Assembly: GCF_003003235.1 (NCBI RefSeq)
Contig: NZ_PVUE01000002.1
Location: forward strand, 124,001-188,000
DNA from: Antricoccus suffuscus
GTDB lineage: Bacteria > Actinomycetota > Actinomycetes > Mycobacteriales > Antricoccaceae
Direction of reading: 5' to 3'
DNA length: 64,000 bases
Made by a program: the position numbers and the translations under genes. The first letter of the stretch is position 1; the number at the start of each line of letters is the position of its first letter. Below the pieces are notes generated by a model, which was not told the DNA's origin, did no database searches, and worked only from the letters and a program-made list of their open reading frames with translations. Below, piece by piece: positions 63,539 through 64,000 of this stretch.

Positions 63539-64000
63539 GTGAACAAGTCCGAATTGGTTGAGGCCCTCGCCGCGCGCCTCGAAGGAGACAAGAAGACCGC
63601 CGCCAAGGCAGTCGACGAAATTGTCGACCTCGTCCTGCGCTCGGTCGTCAAGGGTGAAAAGGTATCGATTGCCGGCTTCGGCGTGTTCGAGAAGCGCGCT
63701 CGCGCCGCTCGCACCGCTCGTAACCCTGCGACCGGCGAGAGCATCAAGCTCAAGAAGACCAACGTGCCGGCGTTCCGTCCGGGCACGCAATTCAAGAACG
63801 TCGTTGCGGGCAAGGTGAAGCTCGGCGCCGCGCCGAAGCCAGCCAAGAAGGCCGCAACGAAGACCGCCGCAGCCGCGGCGAAGTCCACGGCTGCAAAGAA
63901 GACCACGGCTGCCAAGGCGACGAAGGCACCTGCCAAGAAGGCCGCTGCCAAGGCCCCTGCCAAGAAGGCCGCTGCAAAGGCGCCAGCCAAGAAGGCCGCA
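63539..64000 (+). CDS. hupB: HU-like nucleoid protein with Lys/Ala-rich tail, 3' end outside window
   Basis: 154 codons visible, open at the right edge. GTG 63539 with GGGAGG upstream. Residues 1-90 are an HU fold ([54 protein letters not shown]). From ~95 on the protein becomes a repetitive [13 protein letters not shown]-type tail, as in mycobacterial HupB/Hlp. Binds and compacts DNA; the tail broadens DNA binding. Follows leuD as in Rv2987c-Rv2986c. Confidence 0.95.
   Translation, partial: MNKSELVEALAARLEGDKKTAAKAVDEIVDLVLRSVVKGEKVSIAGFGVFEKRARAARTARNPATGESIKLKKTNVPAFRPGTQFKNVVAGKVKLGAAPKPAKKAATKTAAAAAKSTAAKKTTAAKATKAPAKKAAAKAPAKKAAAKAPAKKAA

Noticed and set aside
63830-64000. Repeated GCCAAGAAGGCC-type units as a non-coding repeat
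   Set aside because: They are in frame and encode the Lys/Ala-rich tail of HupB.

Overview
The window is a stretch of high-GC actinobacterial chromosome with short intergenic gaps, many GTG starts and frequent 4-bp ATGA/GTGA start-stop overlaps. Taxon-informative genes include the GlgE maltosyltransferase, an F420-type (Ddn-like) oxidoreductase, MenA, an HU protein with a PAKK-rich tail, a DUF222/HNH protein and an ilvB leader-peptide attenuator. Much of it follows the gene order of Mycobacterium tuberculosis Rv1326c-Rv1328 (glgB-glgE-glgP) and Rv3029c-Rv2986c (etfB-etfA ... hupB). Insertions and losses relative to that order show it is not a mycobacterium. I cannot name the genus from sequence alone.

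Layout. 1-5 kb: 3' part of an asparagine synthetase, an amidase, an ArsR-type regulator divergent from a DHA2 drug transporter, then a decayed HNH-endonuclease gene with short tandem repeats. 5.4-14 kb: a zinc-metallopeptidase lipoprotein and the alpha-glucan genes glgE-glgB, divergent from glgP. 14-19 kb: an FHA protein translationally coupled to a kinase-fold protein that has lost its catalytic loop, a lone lumazine synthase, an ABC ATPase, an enoyl-CoA hydratase and a small membrane protein. 19-28 kb: etfBA, a 22-bp perfect hairpin, a Ddn-like gene, cysteine desulfurase, mnmA, a MetE-core protein, a tandem SnoaL-fold protein and ligA. 28-36.5 kb: ACT protein, menA, gatC-gatA-small membrane protein-gatB, an orphan one-pass membrane protein and an LppZ-like lipoprotein.

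36.7-43.4 kb holds a five-gene DUF4129-membrane-MoxR-DUF58-membrane operon, a sugar-lactone oxidase with a TetR regulator, and a Cfp6-like PH protein. 43.6-52 kb is the branched-chain amino-acid block: ilvD, leader peptide plus terminator, ilvB, ilvN, ilvC, leuB, cimA. 52-56.6 kb is a looser accessory patch with a membrane protein, an intact DUF222/HNH gene, an alpha/beta-hydrolase remnant, a YdeI-type protein, a frameshifted DUF4304-like remnant and a conserved 300-residue protein. 56.7-64 kb: FAH-family hydrolase, gltX, tRNA-Gln(CTG), tRNA-Glu(CTC), a siderophore-binding lipoprotein with a DtxR/IdeR-like box, an LtbR/NdgR-type IclR regulator divergent from leuCD, and the start of hupB.

How the genes work together. 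CimA, LeuCD and LeuB can make 2-oxobutyrate from pyruvate and acetyl-CoA, and IlvBN, IlvC and IlvD convert it to isoleucine (and pyruvate to valine). The leader peptide (Leu-Val-Val-Ile codons) and the IclR regulator are the likely control points. The most unusual items are the pseudokinase/FHA pair, the tandem SnoaL fusion inserted in a conserved operon, the small membrane protein between gatA and gatB, the altered metal motif in CimA, and the perfect hairpins after etfA and leuD.
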